Positions 32,985 through 41,342 of a stretch of DNA of 64,000 nt are shown in pieces. The DNA lies in NCBI RefSeq assembly GCF_000938255.1, contig NZ_JYMR01000023.1, positions 1-64,000 on the forward strand, in the 5' to 3' direction. Every line of letters starts with the position of its first letter. Position 1 is the first letter of the stretch. The notes under the pieces were generated by a model. The model was not told where the DNA came from and did not search any database. It saw nothing but the letters and a program-made list of their open reading frames with translations. The DNA comes from Bradyrhizobium sp. LTSP849. Lineage in GTDB: Bacteria; Pseudomonadota; Alphaproteobacteria; Rhizobiales; Xanthobacteraceae. A program made the translations under genes and the position numbers.

Positions 32985-33050
32985 GCACCGGGACACAAGG
33001 CCGCGAGAAGTCGCGGCAATCGGAGGCGACAGCCAGAGATTGAGGTCACC

Positions 33051-33206
33051 ATGGCAACCACGCGAGAGCAGCGCCAGATCGTCGAAACTGCAACCGAGGC
33101 ACGCCAGGGCGAGCCAGGACCGTCCGTGGCAGCGCTGCTCGCCATCTCGACCGGGCTGGCAATCCTGATCCTCGCCGTCGTCTGGTTCGTGTTCTTCCGG
33201 ACCTGA
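33051..33206 (+). CDS. Small membrane protein under general-stress promoter (51 aa)
   Basis: ATG 33051, preceded by GAGG. A hydrophilic N-terminus (MATTREQRQIVETATEARQG) is followed by one transmembrane helix (about 28-49, LLAISTGLAILILAVVWFVF) and ends FFRT. The exact EcfG promoter upstream makes it a likely member of the PhyR-EcfG general stress regulon. Small single-helix proteins of this kind are common in that regulon in rhizobia, with unknown action. Confidence 0.75.
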   Translation: MATTREQRQIVETATEARQGEPGPSVAALLAISTGLAILILAVVWFVFFRT

Positions 33207-33263
33207 CGGCCAGATCGACAGGACGCTCCCGGATCTTTCGACTCGCCGCGTAACGCGGCACAT

Positions 33264-33308
33264 TGCGCCCGCCACGCCACCGGCTCGTCCAGTGGCCTGG
33301 CGGGCGCA
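33264..33308. other. Strong hairpin between genes
   Basis: Arms TGCGCCCGCCA (33264-33274) and TGGCGGGCGCA (33298-33308) pair perfectly over 11 bp, with a further CCAC/GTGG pairing inside. No T-run follows, so it is an imperfect terminator candidate for the small membrane protein gene. Confidence 0.5.
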
Positions 33309-33369
33309 GTCGCATCAGTGCGAGAGCGGGTCGTAAATGACCAAAAAGTAACGTAAGCCGGTTCCCGGC

Positions 33370-33385
33370 GTTCATACTCAGTTCA
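33370..33385 (+). promoter_or_regulatory. Direct repeat upstream of feuP
   Basis: Two GTTCA copies start at 33370 and 33381, 11 bases apart, about 75 bases before the response regulator start. OmpR/PhoB-type regulators bind head-to-tail repeats with this spacing, so the pair could be an autoregulatory site. Confidence 0.35.
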
Positions 33386-33454
33386 CGCCGGAATTGATCA
33401 TCTGAGGCTGTCATTCATGCGGCCTATCCTTGCAACCTATCTTTGGAGAGAAGC

Positions 33455-34126
33455 GTGCGCCTGCTTGTTGTTGAGGACGACCCGGATCTCAATCGCCAGC
33501 TCACCAAGGCGCTGACCGACGCCGGTTACGTCGTCGATCGCGCCTTCGACGGTGAGGAGGGGCACTATCTCGGCGACAACGAACCCTACGACGCCGTGGT
33601 GCTCGATATCGGCCTGCCGAAGAAGGACGGCATCTCGGTGCTGGAGGCCTGGCGCCGCAACGGCCGCACCATGCCTGTCCTGATCCTCACCGCGCGCGAT
33701 CGCTGGAGCGACAAGGTGCAGGGCTTCGATGCCGGCGCCGACGATTACGTCGCAAAGCCGTTCCATCTGGAGGAGGTGCTGGCGCGACTTCGTGCCCTGC
33801 TGCGCCGCTCGGCCGGCCATGCGCAGAGCGAACTGACCTGCGGACCGGTGACCCTCGATACGAGAACCAACAAGGTGACCGTCTCCGGCAACCCCATCAA
33901 GATGACCTCCCACGAGTATCGGCTACTGCAATATCTGATGCACCATTCCGGCCGCGTCGTCTCCCGCACCGAGCTCGTCGAGCATCTCTACGACCAGGAT
34001 TTCGACCGCGACTCCAATACGATTGAGGTCTTTGTCGGCCGTATCCGCAAGAAGCTCGACGTCGACATCATCCAGACCGTCCGCGGTCTCGGCTATCTCC
34101 TGACCCCGCCAGCCGCGGGCGCCTGA
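33455..34126 (+). CDS. feuP: Two-component response regulator, FeuP-like
   Basis: A 223-residue OmpR/PhoB-type regulator; the start is GTG 33455, directly after GGAGAG, giving MRLLVVEDD. The receiver has D8/D9, phospho-acceptor D51 and K101 (DDYVAKPF); the C-terminal winged helix has HEYRLLQYLMHH and TIEVFVGRIRKKL. In Rhizobium leguminosarum feuPQ lie beside cycHJKL and both are required for high-affinity iron uptake; the same neighbourhood here (cycHJKL 3.6 kb downstream) supports the name. In Sinorhizobium FeuP also acts on cyclic glucan export. The sensor gene follows after 46 bases. Confidence 0.82.
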   Translation: MRLLVVEDDPDLNRQLTKALTDAGYVVDRAFDGEEGHYLGDNEPYDAVVLDIGLPKKDGISVLEAWRRNGRTMPVLILTARDRWSDKVQGFDAGADDYVAKPFHLEEVLARLRALLRRSAGHAQSELTCGPVTLDTRTNKVTVSGNPIKMTSHEYRLLQYLMHHSGRVVSRTELVEHLYDQDFDRDSNTIEVFVGRIRKKLDVDIIQTVRGLGYLLTPPAAGA

Positions 34127-34172
34127 AGGGTGTGGGCTTGACGGGCGGCCCGACACGCGCCTTGGTCCGGTC

Positions 34173-35594
34173 ATGACCGCCGACGCCATGCCACCTCGCG
34201 CCTCCGGGATCATTCCGATGCCCGCCAGCTCGCTTGCGAACCGCCTGTTCCTGTCGGCGACCGCCTGGCTCGTGGTGATCCTGGCCATCACCGGCGTCGT
34301 GCTGTCCTCGGTCTACAAGAATGCCACCGAGCGCGCCTTCGATCGCCGGCTCAACCTCTATCTGCGCACGCTGATCGCCGAGGTCGCGACCCCCGACGAG
34401 CCGCCGGACCGCCAGTTCCAGTCGCTCGGCGAGCCGCTGTTCGAGCTGCCGCTGTCCGGCTGGTATTGGCAGATCACCCGCACCGACACCGAAAAGCCGG
34501 AGGTGCGCTCGTCGCGCTCGCTCTGGGACAAGAAGCTGCCGAAGCTGGAAGAGCAGGGCGCCGAGCTCACCGCCGCCGGTATCCGGCTCGCTTATGTCGA
34601 CGGGCCCGAGGGCCAGAATCTGCGCATGGTGGAACGGCCGGTCGATCTCGGCGGCGACGGCAAATTTCTCGTCAGCGTCGCGGGCGACGACACCGAGATT
34701 TTCGACGAGACGCGGAGTTTTGACTATTATCTCGGCAGCACCTTCACAGCGCTCGGCATCGTGCTGCTGCTGACCACCGTGTTCCAGGTCCGCTTCGGTC
34801 TCGCACCGCTCAAGCGCATCTCGGAGTCCATTGCCGACATCCGCTCCGGGCGGGCCGAGCGGCTCGAGGGCGAATTCCCGGTCGAGATCGCGCCTTTGGC
34901 GCGCGAGACCAACGCGCTGATCGACGCCAATCGCGAGATCGTCGAGCGCGCCCGCACCCATGTCGGCAATCTCGCGCATGCGATCAAGACGCCACTCTCG
35001 GTCATCGTCAACGAGGCCGGCATCCACGCCGCCGATCCGTTCGCGGCCAAGGTCATGGAGCAGGCGGACGTGATGCGCGACCAGGTCGCCCATCATCTGG
35101 AGCGCGCCCGCATCGCCGCCAGGGTCTCCGTCGTCGGCACCGTGACGGAGGTCGCGCCCGCCATCGAGGCGTTGCGGCGGACCATGGAGAAGATCCACCG
35201 CGGCCGCGGCATCATCGTCGAGGCCAAGGCCGATCCGTCGGCAAAATTCCGCGGCGAGCGGCAGGATCTGGAGGAGATGGTCGGCAATCTCGTCGACAAT
35301 GCCTGCAAATGGGCGGCCTCGCGGGTCTTTATCGAGGTTTTGGTGGAGGCCCCGCAGCAGGCCGGCGCTGGCCCGCGGCTACGGCTCATCGTCGATGATG
35401 ACGGCCGTGGGTTGTCGGAGGCCGAGCGCGCCCAAGTCTCCCGGCGCGGCCAGCGCCTCGACGAGTCCAAGCCGGGATCGGGCCTCGGCCTCTCCATCGT
35501 GGTCGACCTCGCCGCACTCTATGGCGGCAGCCTCTCGCTCGGTCCGGCGCCGATCGGGGGTCTGCGCGCCGAGCTGGTGCTGCCGGGAATATGA
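34173..35594 (+). CDS. feuQ: Sensor histidine kinase, FeuQ-like
   Basis: A 473-residue membrane kinase with helices at about 24-46 and 188-206 enclosing a periplasmic sensor domain (about 50-185), a HAMP-like linker, H269 in NLAHAIKTPLSVI, and a HATPase domain with NLVDNACKWA, DDDGRGL and GSGLGLSI. The H-box NLAHAIKTPL is of the PhoQ-like type. It should phosphorylate the regulator encoded 46 bases upstream. The periplasmic ligand is unknown; linkage to cytochrome c maturation genes suggests an iron or envelope cue. Confidence 0.85.
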   Translation: MTADAMPPRASGIIPMPASSLANRLFLSATAWLVVILAITGVVLSSVYKNATERAFDRRLNLYLRTLIAEVATPDEPPDRQFQSLGEPLFELPLSGWYWQITRTDTEKPEVRSSRSLWDKKLPKLEEQGAELTAAGIRLAYVDGPEGQNLRMVERPVDLGGDGKFLVSVAGDDTEIFDETRSFDYYLGSTFTALGIVLLLTTVFQVRFGLAPLKRISESIADIRSGRAERLEGEFPVEIAPLARETNALIDANREIVERARTHVGNLAHAIKTPLSVIVNEAGIHAADPFAAKVMEQADVMRDQVAHHLERARIAARVSVVGTVTEVAPAIEALRRTMEKIHRGRGIIVEAKADPSAKFRGERQDLEEMVGNLVDNACKWAASRVFIEVLVEAPQQAGAGPRLRLIVDDDGRGLSEAERAQVSRRGQRLDESKPGSGLGLSIVVDLAALYGGSLSLGPAPIGGLRAELVLPGI

Positions 35595-35755
35595 TCCCTT
35601 GTTCCGGCGCGATTTTCTGCCCTGGCCGACGTCGATCCGGACGAATTCGGGGGCATTGCGCGCGACTTCCTCAACGGCTTCTTAAGGCGCGCGCCTCTAT
35701 GATCGCGCCCGGACGCATCCCACGTCCGCCACTTTACCGTGCATTACCCGGGCGC

Positions 35756-37159
35756 ATGAGCCAGACATCGATCGAGCGGCTGAGAGAATATCTCGCGCAG
35801 CTCCCGCCGCAGGCGCAGGCGCTGCTGATGCGGGAGTTCGAGCGTGCGCTTGAGCGCGGCCAGGACACGGCTGTCGCGACCCTCGTGCTCGACCAGCTGC
35901 GCAAGATCGTGCGCAAGACCGAGGCCGACGAAGCCCCGCCGCCGCGTACCGACGATCTGTCACGGCTGCTATTCCAGGTGCTGGAGCCGTTCCTGGTCGA
36001 GGCCGGCGCCCCGACCCGGGTCGGCCAGATCCGCCGCTCTTCGCTGCATCCGATCTGGCAATGGCTCGGCCGCGACGGGGCCCCGGACAAGCTGAACGAA
36101 TTCGAGACGGCGCTGGCGCATATGCCGGCTGCCGACAGTGCCGGCCAGGTCGAGGCCCTCGCGCAAAAACTCCAGGCGACGGCCGCGGACGCCATCTTCG
36201 AGCTGACCGGGCCGGGCGGTGGCGACAAGTCGCGTGCGCTCGCCCGCGTCGGCCCGCCCAACGTGATCGAGGATCTCTATTCGATCGGCGCGGTGCTCGG
36301 GGTTCGCGAGGCGCTCGGCACGCTCAACGAAAAGCTCCCGCGCTTCCTGCGCGCGTTCGGCGATCCCCAAGTCGTCGCGGTGACGGCTGCGCTCAACATT
36401 CCCGTGCTCCAGACGCCGCAGATGCTGCCCTTCGCGCTGTCGGTGGTGGTCCAGCGCATGACCGCGCCATGGCAGATCATCCGCCTCGCCATCAAGATCG
36501 CCGCATCCGACGACGAGATCCGCGTCGCGGCAACGCCCTATGGCGTCGCCGTCACGATGGCGCTGCACGATTTGTCCTGCGTTGCCGCCAATTTGCGCAT
36601 GGACATCAAGCGCAGCCGCTTCGACACCGTCGCCGACAATCTGAAGGCGCTGCATGACGGTGTGCGCGGCCTGCGCACCGAGCTCGACCTGCGCAACGAT
36701 TCCACCTGGGGCAAGCAGCTGACCTCGATCCGGGCCGACATCTCCAATGCCCTGCAATCGGAGATCGACAGCGTTCCCGGCCGCGTTCGCCGCATCCTGC
36801 GCCAGCGCGCCGAGAAGGATATTCCACCGGGAGCGCGGATCGACAGCACCGAGGTGGAGGAGACCGTGGCGCTGATCGATTTCGTCGCGACCTGCCGCAA
36901 TTATGCCAGCGAGCTCGCGATCAACGAGGTGACGCTGCGCACCTATTCCGACCTCCAGCAATATGTCGAACGGTCGACGGAATCGCTGGTGCAGTCGCTG
37001 CGCGGCGCCGATCACAAGGTTCGCACCTACCGACAGCAGCAGGTTCAGGCCGCGATCCGCTTCTGCGAAGTGCTGTTCGGCGATGACTACGCCTCGCTGA
37101 TGAGCCGCGCCGCAGAAAACGCGGCGACGGGCGAGCGCAAATCGACGCGCGCCAGCTGA
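35756..37159 (+). CDS. Unknown 467-residue, helix-rich protein
   Basis: ATG 35756 (MSQTSIERLREYLAQLPP) is chosen over an upstream in-frame ATG at 35591 that overlaps the kinase and reads unlike protein. The product is soluble and mainly helical, with charged coiled-like stretches at both ends, no signal peptide, no membrane helix and no catalytic motif I recognise. Residues about 160-330 have long regular helices (YSIGAVLGVREALGTLNE). It lies 162 bases after feuQ and about 0.5 kb before the cyc operon on the same strand. I cannot assign a function. Confidence 0.7.
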   Translation: MSQTSIERLREYLAQLPPQAQALLMREFERALERGQDTAVATLVLDQLRKIVRKTEADEAPPPRTDDLSRLLFQVLEPFLVEAGAPTRVGQIRRSSLHPIWQWLGRDGAPDKLNEFETALAHMPAADSAGQVEALAQKLQATAADAIFELTGPGGGDKSRALARVGPPNVIEDLYSIGAVLGVREALGTLNEKLPRFLRAFGDPQVVAVTAALNIPVLQTPQMLPFALSVVVQRMTAPWQIIRLAIKIAASDDEIRVAATPYGVAVTMALHDLSCVAANLRMDIKRSRFDTVADNLKALHDGVRGLRTELDLRNDSTWGKQLTSIRADISNALQSEIDSVPGRVRRILRQRAEKDIPPGARIDSTEVEETVALIDFVATCRNYASELAINEVTLRTYSDLQQYVERSTESLVQSLRGADHKVRTYRQQQVQAAIRFCEVLFGDDYASLMSRAAENAATGERKSTRAS

Positions 37160-37257
37160 TTCAAACGCATATTTTGTGATCACAATTTGTAGTTGACGAT
37201 GCCGGTCGTGGGCCCTACGGTCCCGTGCAAGTCCGGGGAATTTCTATTTGTAGGCGC

Positions 37258-37527
37258 ATGAAACCACTTATCAGCTTCGTTGAAATTGAGAACCGCATCA
37301 TTGTTGCGAATTATCAAAGACTGATGGTCAGCGCGAAGGTGGTGCTGGTCGAGAAGGCAAGCGGCCAGCAACTGCCCGAGACGGCCACCAGAATCGCATC
37401 ACCGGTTCCGGTCGGGGCGGTGCGCATCAGGCTGCCGGACGCAATTAGACCAGGAACGTACTTCCTGAAGGCCCTCAACGGGCGTGGCGAGGACGCCGCC
37501 CAGAGCGCGGACTTCGAGATCGGCTAA
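37258..37527 (+). CDS. Small hypothetical protein (89 aa)
   Basis: ATG 37258 gives MKPLISFVEIENRIIVAN and a short beta-rich domain with LRPGTYFLKA-like end (RPGTYFLKALNGRGEDAA). The N-terminal hydrophobic run is not a convincing signal peptide. The layout suggests a small all-beta or PilZ/Ig-like fold, but I do not recognise it. It lies between an unknown gene and the cyc operon, 98 bases after the former. Confidence 0.5.
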   Translation: MKPLISFVEIENRIIVANYQRLMVSAKVVLVEKASGQQLPETATRIASPVPVGAVRIRLPDAIRPGTYFLKALNGRGEDAAQSADFEIG

Positions 37528-37570
37528 GTCGTTGGATTATCACCGTTTCGGGACCGCATTGCTCGCGCCG

Positions 37571-37588
37571 AATTGACAATTGTCAATT
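37571..37588. promoter_or_regulatory. Perfect 18-bp palindrome upstream of cycH
   Basis: AATTGACAATTGTCAATT is an exact palindrome and contains TTGACA on both strands. It lies 111 bases before the cycH start and 44 bases after the preceding gene. Such a site could be an operator of a MarR- or TetR-type dimer, or a promoter core; no regulator can be named from the window. Confidence 0.5.
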
Positions 37589-37604
37589 GCCGCCTCATCC
37601 GGCC

Positions 37605-37660
37605 GTGGTGTAAAGCCACGTGGTGTAACGCCACGTGATGATGCCACGTGATAAGGCCAC
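37605..37660 (+). repeat. Four tandem short repeats upstream of cycH
   Basis: GTGGTGTAAAGCCAC (37605), GTGGTGTAACGCCAC (37620), GTGATGATGCCAC (37635) and GTGATAAGGCCAC (37648) follow head to tail, each starting GTGRT and ending GCCAC. Joining of units creates CCACGTG boxes. They end 38 bases before the cycH ATG and thus lie in the leader. Confidence 0.75.
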
Positions 37661-37698
37661 TCTTGGGCGCGGCTCGCGCGCTGCCGGAAGCTTGCCAG

Positions 37699-38811
37699 AT
37701 GACGCTATGGTTCGTGTTCGCGCTGATGACGGTCGCGGCGATATTCGCCGTGCTCTGGCCGCTCGGCCGTGGCGGACGCGCAGAAAATCAGGGCAGCGAG
37801 GTCGTGGTCTACAAGGATCAGCTGGCCGAGATCGAGCGTGATCTCGCCGCAGGACTGATCGCAGCTCCCGAAGCCGAGGCCGCACGCGTCGAGATCAGCC
37901 GCAGGCTGCTCGCCGCGGCCGGCAGCGAGCCTGTGTCGGAGCCGAAGTCCAATCTCAAATGGCGTCGCGCGGCCGCCGTGCTGGCGCTCGTCGGTCTGCC
38001 TCTGGTCGCGGCTGCGATCTACGTTCCGCTCGGTTCGCCCGCGCTTCGCGACTTCCCGCTGGCGCAACGGGAGCGCGGGGCCGGATCCGGCATGGCGCAG
38101 TCGCTCGACAATCTCGTCGTGCAGGTCCAGCAACATCTGGAAAAAAATCCGACCGACGGGCGCGGCTGGAATGTGCTCGCCCCGGTGCTGGAACGGCTCG
38201 GCCGCTTCGACGATGCCGTGCGCGCCTATCGCAATTCGATCACCTATAACGGCGAGAGCCCGGAGCGCAGGGCCGATCTCGGCGAGGCGATCTCGGCCGC
38301 CGCCAGCGGCGTGGTGACGGCGGAAGCCAAGACCGAATTCGAGCGGGCGCATGCGCTGAACGCCGACGATCCCAAGGCAAACTACTTCCTCGGGCTTGCC
38401 GCCGAGCAGGACGGCCATAAGGACGATGCCGCCAATATCTGGCGCGCGTTGCTTGCGAAGGCGCCTGCCGATGCACCGTGGCGCCCCCTGGTGCAATCCT
38501 CGCTGGCGCGGGTCGGCGGCGGCGGCACGATGCCGACACTGTCGGACGAGACGATCTCAGCTTCCAAGGACATGAGCGAGGGCGATCGCGGCACGATGAT
38601 CCGCGGCATGGTCGAACGTCTGGCCACCCGCTTGAAGCAGAACGGCGACGATGTCGACGGCTGGCTGCGTCTGGTGCGCGCCTATCTCGTGATGGGCGCG
38701 CGCGACAAGGCGATGGGGGCCTCAATCGATGCCCGTCAGGCGGTCGCCAACGACGCCGAGCGGCTGCACCAGCTCAACGAGGGCCTGAAGAATCTCGGGC
38801 TCGACGGATGA
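37699..38811 (+). CDS. cycH: Cytochrome c maturation protein CycH (CcmI)
   Basis: A 370-residue protein. ATG 37699 is preceded by GGAAG; it begins with a membrane helix (MTLWFVFALMTVAAIFAVLW), followed by a short basic cytoplasmic loop, a second helix near 95-115 and a periplasmic TPR region with repeated helix pairs (AYRNSITYNGESPERRADLG, YFLGLAAEQDGHKDDA). CycH/CcmI holds unfolded apocytochrome c for heme attachment by CcmF-CcmH. It leads cycHJKL, with 37 bases to cycJ, and is needed for cytochromes bc1 and cbb3 in rhizobia. Confidence 0.93.
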   Translation: MTLWFVFALMTVAAIFAVLWPLGRGGRAENQGSEVVVYKDQLAEIERDLAAGLIAAPEAEAARVEISRRLLAAAGSEPVSEPKSNLKWRRAAAVLALVGLPLVAAAIYVPLGSPALRDFPLAQRERGAGSGMAQSLDNLVVQVQQHLEKNPTDGRGWNVLAPVLERLGRFDDAVRAYRNSITYNGESPERRADLGEAISAAASGVVTAEAKTEFERAHALNADDPKANYFLGLAAEQDGHKDDAANIWRALLAKAPADAPWRPLVQSSLARVGGGGTMPTLSDETISASKDMSEGDRGTMIRGMVERLATRLKQNGDDVDGWLRLVRAYLVMGARDKAMGASIDARQAVANDAERLHQLNEGLKNLGLDG

Positions 38812-38848
38812 CGATTTTGGGACGAGACGAGCAGAGAGTGGATACGCC

Positions 38849-39358
38849 ATGACGCGCAAGCAGCGACGTATGACCATCATCGGCGGCTCGCTCGCCGTGC
38901 TTGCGCTCGCGGCCGCGCTGGTGCTCAACGCACTGCGCGACTCCATCGTGTTCTTCTCGACCCCGACCATGGTTGCCGAAAAGCACGTCCAGCCCGGCAA
39001 GCGGTTTCGCCTCGGCGGCCTGGTGCAGCCGGGCTCGCTTCAGCGTGGCGACAATCTCGCGGTGACGTTCGAAGTCGCCGATGGCGGTGCCAAACTTCCC
39101 GTCGCCTTCAAGGGCATCCTGCCTGATCTGTTCCGCGAAGGGCAGGGCATCGTCGCCGAGGGTGCGCTCGACGCCAACGGCGTGTTCAAGGCCGACACCG
39201 TGCTCGCCAAGCACGACGAGACCTACATGCCCAAGGACGTCGCCGATGCCCTGAAGAAGCAGGGGCACTGGAAGGACGATTACGGTGCGAAAGCTTCTGA
39301 TGGCGTCAAGCCTGCGGCCACGACCGCGCAGGGCAATTCGCAGGGAGCGGTGCGGTGA
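38849..39358 (+). CDS. cycJ: Heme chaperone CycJ (CcmE)
   Basis: A 169-residue protein, membrane-anchored by an N-terminal helix (about 10-29), with a periplasmic OB-fold. H122 in LAKHDETYMP is the histidine that binds heme covalently before transfer to CcmF; Y126 follows as in the family. It takes heme from CcmC and delivers it to apocytochromes. Its stop overlaps the cycK start by four bases (GTGA), so the two are translationally coupled. The C-terminal tail after 145 is Ala/Gly-rich and probably flexible. Confidence 0.96.
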   Translation: MTRKQRRMTIIGGSLAVLALAAALVLNALRDSIVFFSTPTMVAEKHVQPGKRFRLGGLVQPGSLQRGDNLAVTFEVADGGAKLPVAFKGILPDLFREGQGIVAEGALDANGVFKADTVLAKHDETYMPKDVADALKKQGHWKDDYGAKASDGVKPAATTAQGNSQGAVR

Positions 39359-41337
39359 TCGCAGAAGCCGGACATTATGCGCTGGTGCTCGCGCTCGCGC
39401 TGGCACTGATTCAATCCGTCGTGCCGCCGATCGGTGCACGCTTGCACGATGCCGCGTTGATGAACGTGGCGCGCTCGACCGCGCTGGCGCAGCTGCTGTT
39501 TGTCGGCGCGTCGTTCGTTGCGCTCGTCACGTTGCACGTGACCTCGGATTTCTCCGTCGCCAACGTCTACGAGAATTCGCACTCCATGAAGCCTCTGATC
39601 TACAAGATCACCGGCGTGTGGGGAAATCATGAAGGCTCGATGCTGTTGTGGGTGTCGATCCTGGCGCTGTTCGGCGGGCTGGTCGCGGCCTTCGGCAACA
39701 ATCTGCCGCTGTCACTGCGCGCGCATGTGCTTGCCGTGCAGGCCTGGATCGCCAGCGCCTTCTATCTCTTCATCCTGATGACCTCGAATCCGTTCCTGCG
39801 CATCGTCAATCCGCCGATCGAGGGACGTGATCTCAATCCGGTGCTCCAGGATATCGGCCTCGCCGTGCATCCGCCGATGCTCTATCTCGGCTATGTCGGA
39901 TTCTCGATCTCGTTCTCCTTCGCGATCGCAGCGCTGATCGAGGGGCGTATCGATGCGGCCTGGGCGCGCTGGGTGCGGCCGTGGACGCTGGTGGCCTGGA
40001 TCTTCCTGACGCTCGGCATCGCGATGGGCTCATACTGGGCCTATTACGAGCTCGGCTGGGGCGGCTGGTGGTTCTGGGATCCCGTCGAGAACGCCTCGCT
40101 GATGCCGTGGCTCGCCGGCACCGCGCTGCTGCATTCGGCGCTGGTGATGGAGAAGCGCAACGCGCTGAAGGTCTGGACTATCCTGCTGTCGATCCTGACC
40201 TTCTCGCTGTCACTGCTCGGCACGTTCCTAGTGCGCTCGGGCGTCATCACCTCCGTGCACGCCTTCGCCAATGATCCGACCCGCGGCGTGTTCATTCTCC
40301 TGATCCTCTGCCTGTTCATCGGCGGCAGCCTGTCGCTGTTCGCGGGGCGCGCCACGTCGTTGAAGCAGGGCGGCCTGTTCGCGCCGATCTCGCGCGAGGG
40401 CGCGCTGGTGCTGAACAATTTGCTGCTCACCGTGGCCTGCGCGGTCGTGCTGTTCGGCACGCTCTATCCGCTCGCCATGGAAGTGCTGGCCGATTTCAAG
40501 ATGTCGGTCGGGGCGCCGTTCTACAATCTCAGCTTCGTGCCGCTGTTCGTCCTGCTGCTGCTCGCGGTGCCGTTCGGGCCGCTGCTGGCGTGGAAGCGGG
40601 GCGATCTGCTTGGCGTCACCCAGCGCCTGCTCACGGCCGGCGTTGCCGGGCTCGTTGTGGTCGCCATTGTCTGGGCCTGGACGCGCGGGGGCAGTGCGCT
40701 GGCGCCATTGGCGATCGGGCTTGGCGTCTTCGTCATCGGCGGTGCCCTAACGGATCTCTCCGAACGGACCGGCCTGTTTCGCCTGCCGTTCGCGACGACG
40801 CTGCACCGTGCCCGCGGCCTGCCGCGCTCGGCGTGGGGCTCGGTGTTCGCTCATGCCGGCCTCGGCGTCGCGCTGATCGGGATCGTCTGCGAGACCACCT
40901 GGAACAGCGAATATATCGCGACCATGAGGCCGAACGACGTCGCACAGGTCGCCGGCTACGAGCTGAAGCTCGACGGCCTGCTTGAACGCCAGGGACCGAA
41001 CTACCGCGAGATGATTGCCCAGTTCAACGTCAGCCGGGACGGCAGTGCTCTCAGCGTCATGACGCCGTCGAAGCGCAGCTTCACCACCCGCGGCTCCTCC
41101 ACCACCGAGGCTGCGTTGCTGACGCGTGGTGCCAGCCAGCTCTACATTTCGCTCGGCGACGTCACCGCCGACGGCGCCATCGCGGTACGCATCTATCACA
41201 AGCCGCTTGTGCTTCTGATCTGGTGGGGACCGGTGCTGATGGCGCTCGGCGGCATGCTGTCACTCTCGGACCGGCGCTTGCGGGTCGGCGCGCCAAAACC
41301 GGCGCGGGCCAAGCAGCGCCTGCAACCGGCGGAGTGA
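39355..41337 (+). CDS. cycK: Heme lyase subunit CycK (CcmF)
   Basis: A 660-residue polytopic protein with about 15 membrane helices. It has the CcmF landmarks WGNHEGSMLLWV (89-100) and the tryptophan-rich heme-handling motif WWFWDPVENASLMPW (238-252), plus conserved histidines such as H172 in LAVHPPMLYLGY. It ligates heme to apocytochrome c together with CycL and CycH in the inner membrane. GTG start at 39355 overlaps the cycJ stop; the gene ends 5 bases before cycL. The C-terminus is a short basic tail. Confidence 0.97.
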   Translation: MIAEAGHYALVLALALALIQSVVPPIGARLHDAALMNVARSTALAQLLFVGASFVALVTLHVTSDFSVANVYENSHSMKPLIYKITGVWGNHEGSMLLWVSILALFGGLVAAFGNNLPLSLRAHVLAVQAWIASAFYLFILMTSNPFLRIVNPPIEGRDLNPVLQDIGLAVHPPMLYLGYVGFSISFSFAIAALIEGRIDAAWARWVRPWTLVAWIFLTLGIAMGSYWAYYELGWGGWWFWDPVENASLMPWLAGTALLHSALVMEKRNALKVWTILLSILTFSLSLLGTFLVRSGVITSVHAFANDPTRGVFILLILCLFIGGSLSLFAGRATSLKQGGLFAPISREGALVLNNLLLTVACAVVLFGTLYPLAMEVLADFKMSVGAPFYNLSFVPLFVLLLLAVPFGPLLAWKRGDLLGVTQRLLTAGVAGLVVVAIVWAWTRGGSALAPLAIGLGVFVIGGALTDLSERTGLFRLPFATTLHRARGLPRSAWGSVFAHAGLGVALIGIVCETTWNSEYIATMRPNDVAQVAGYELKLDGLLERQGPNYREMIAQFNVSRDGSALSVMTPSKRSFTTRGSSTTEAALLTRGASQLYISLGDVTADGAIAVRIYHKPLVLLIWWGPVLMALGGMLSLSDRRLRVGAPKPARAKQRLQPAE

Positions 41338-41342
41338 TTTTG

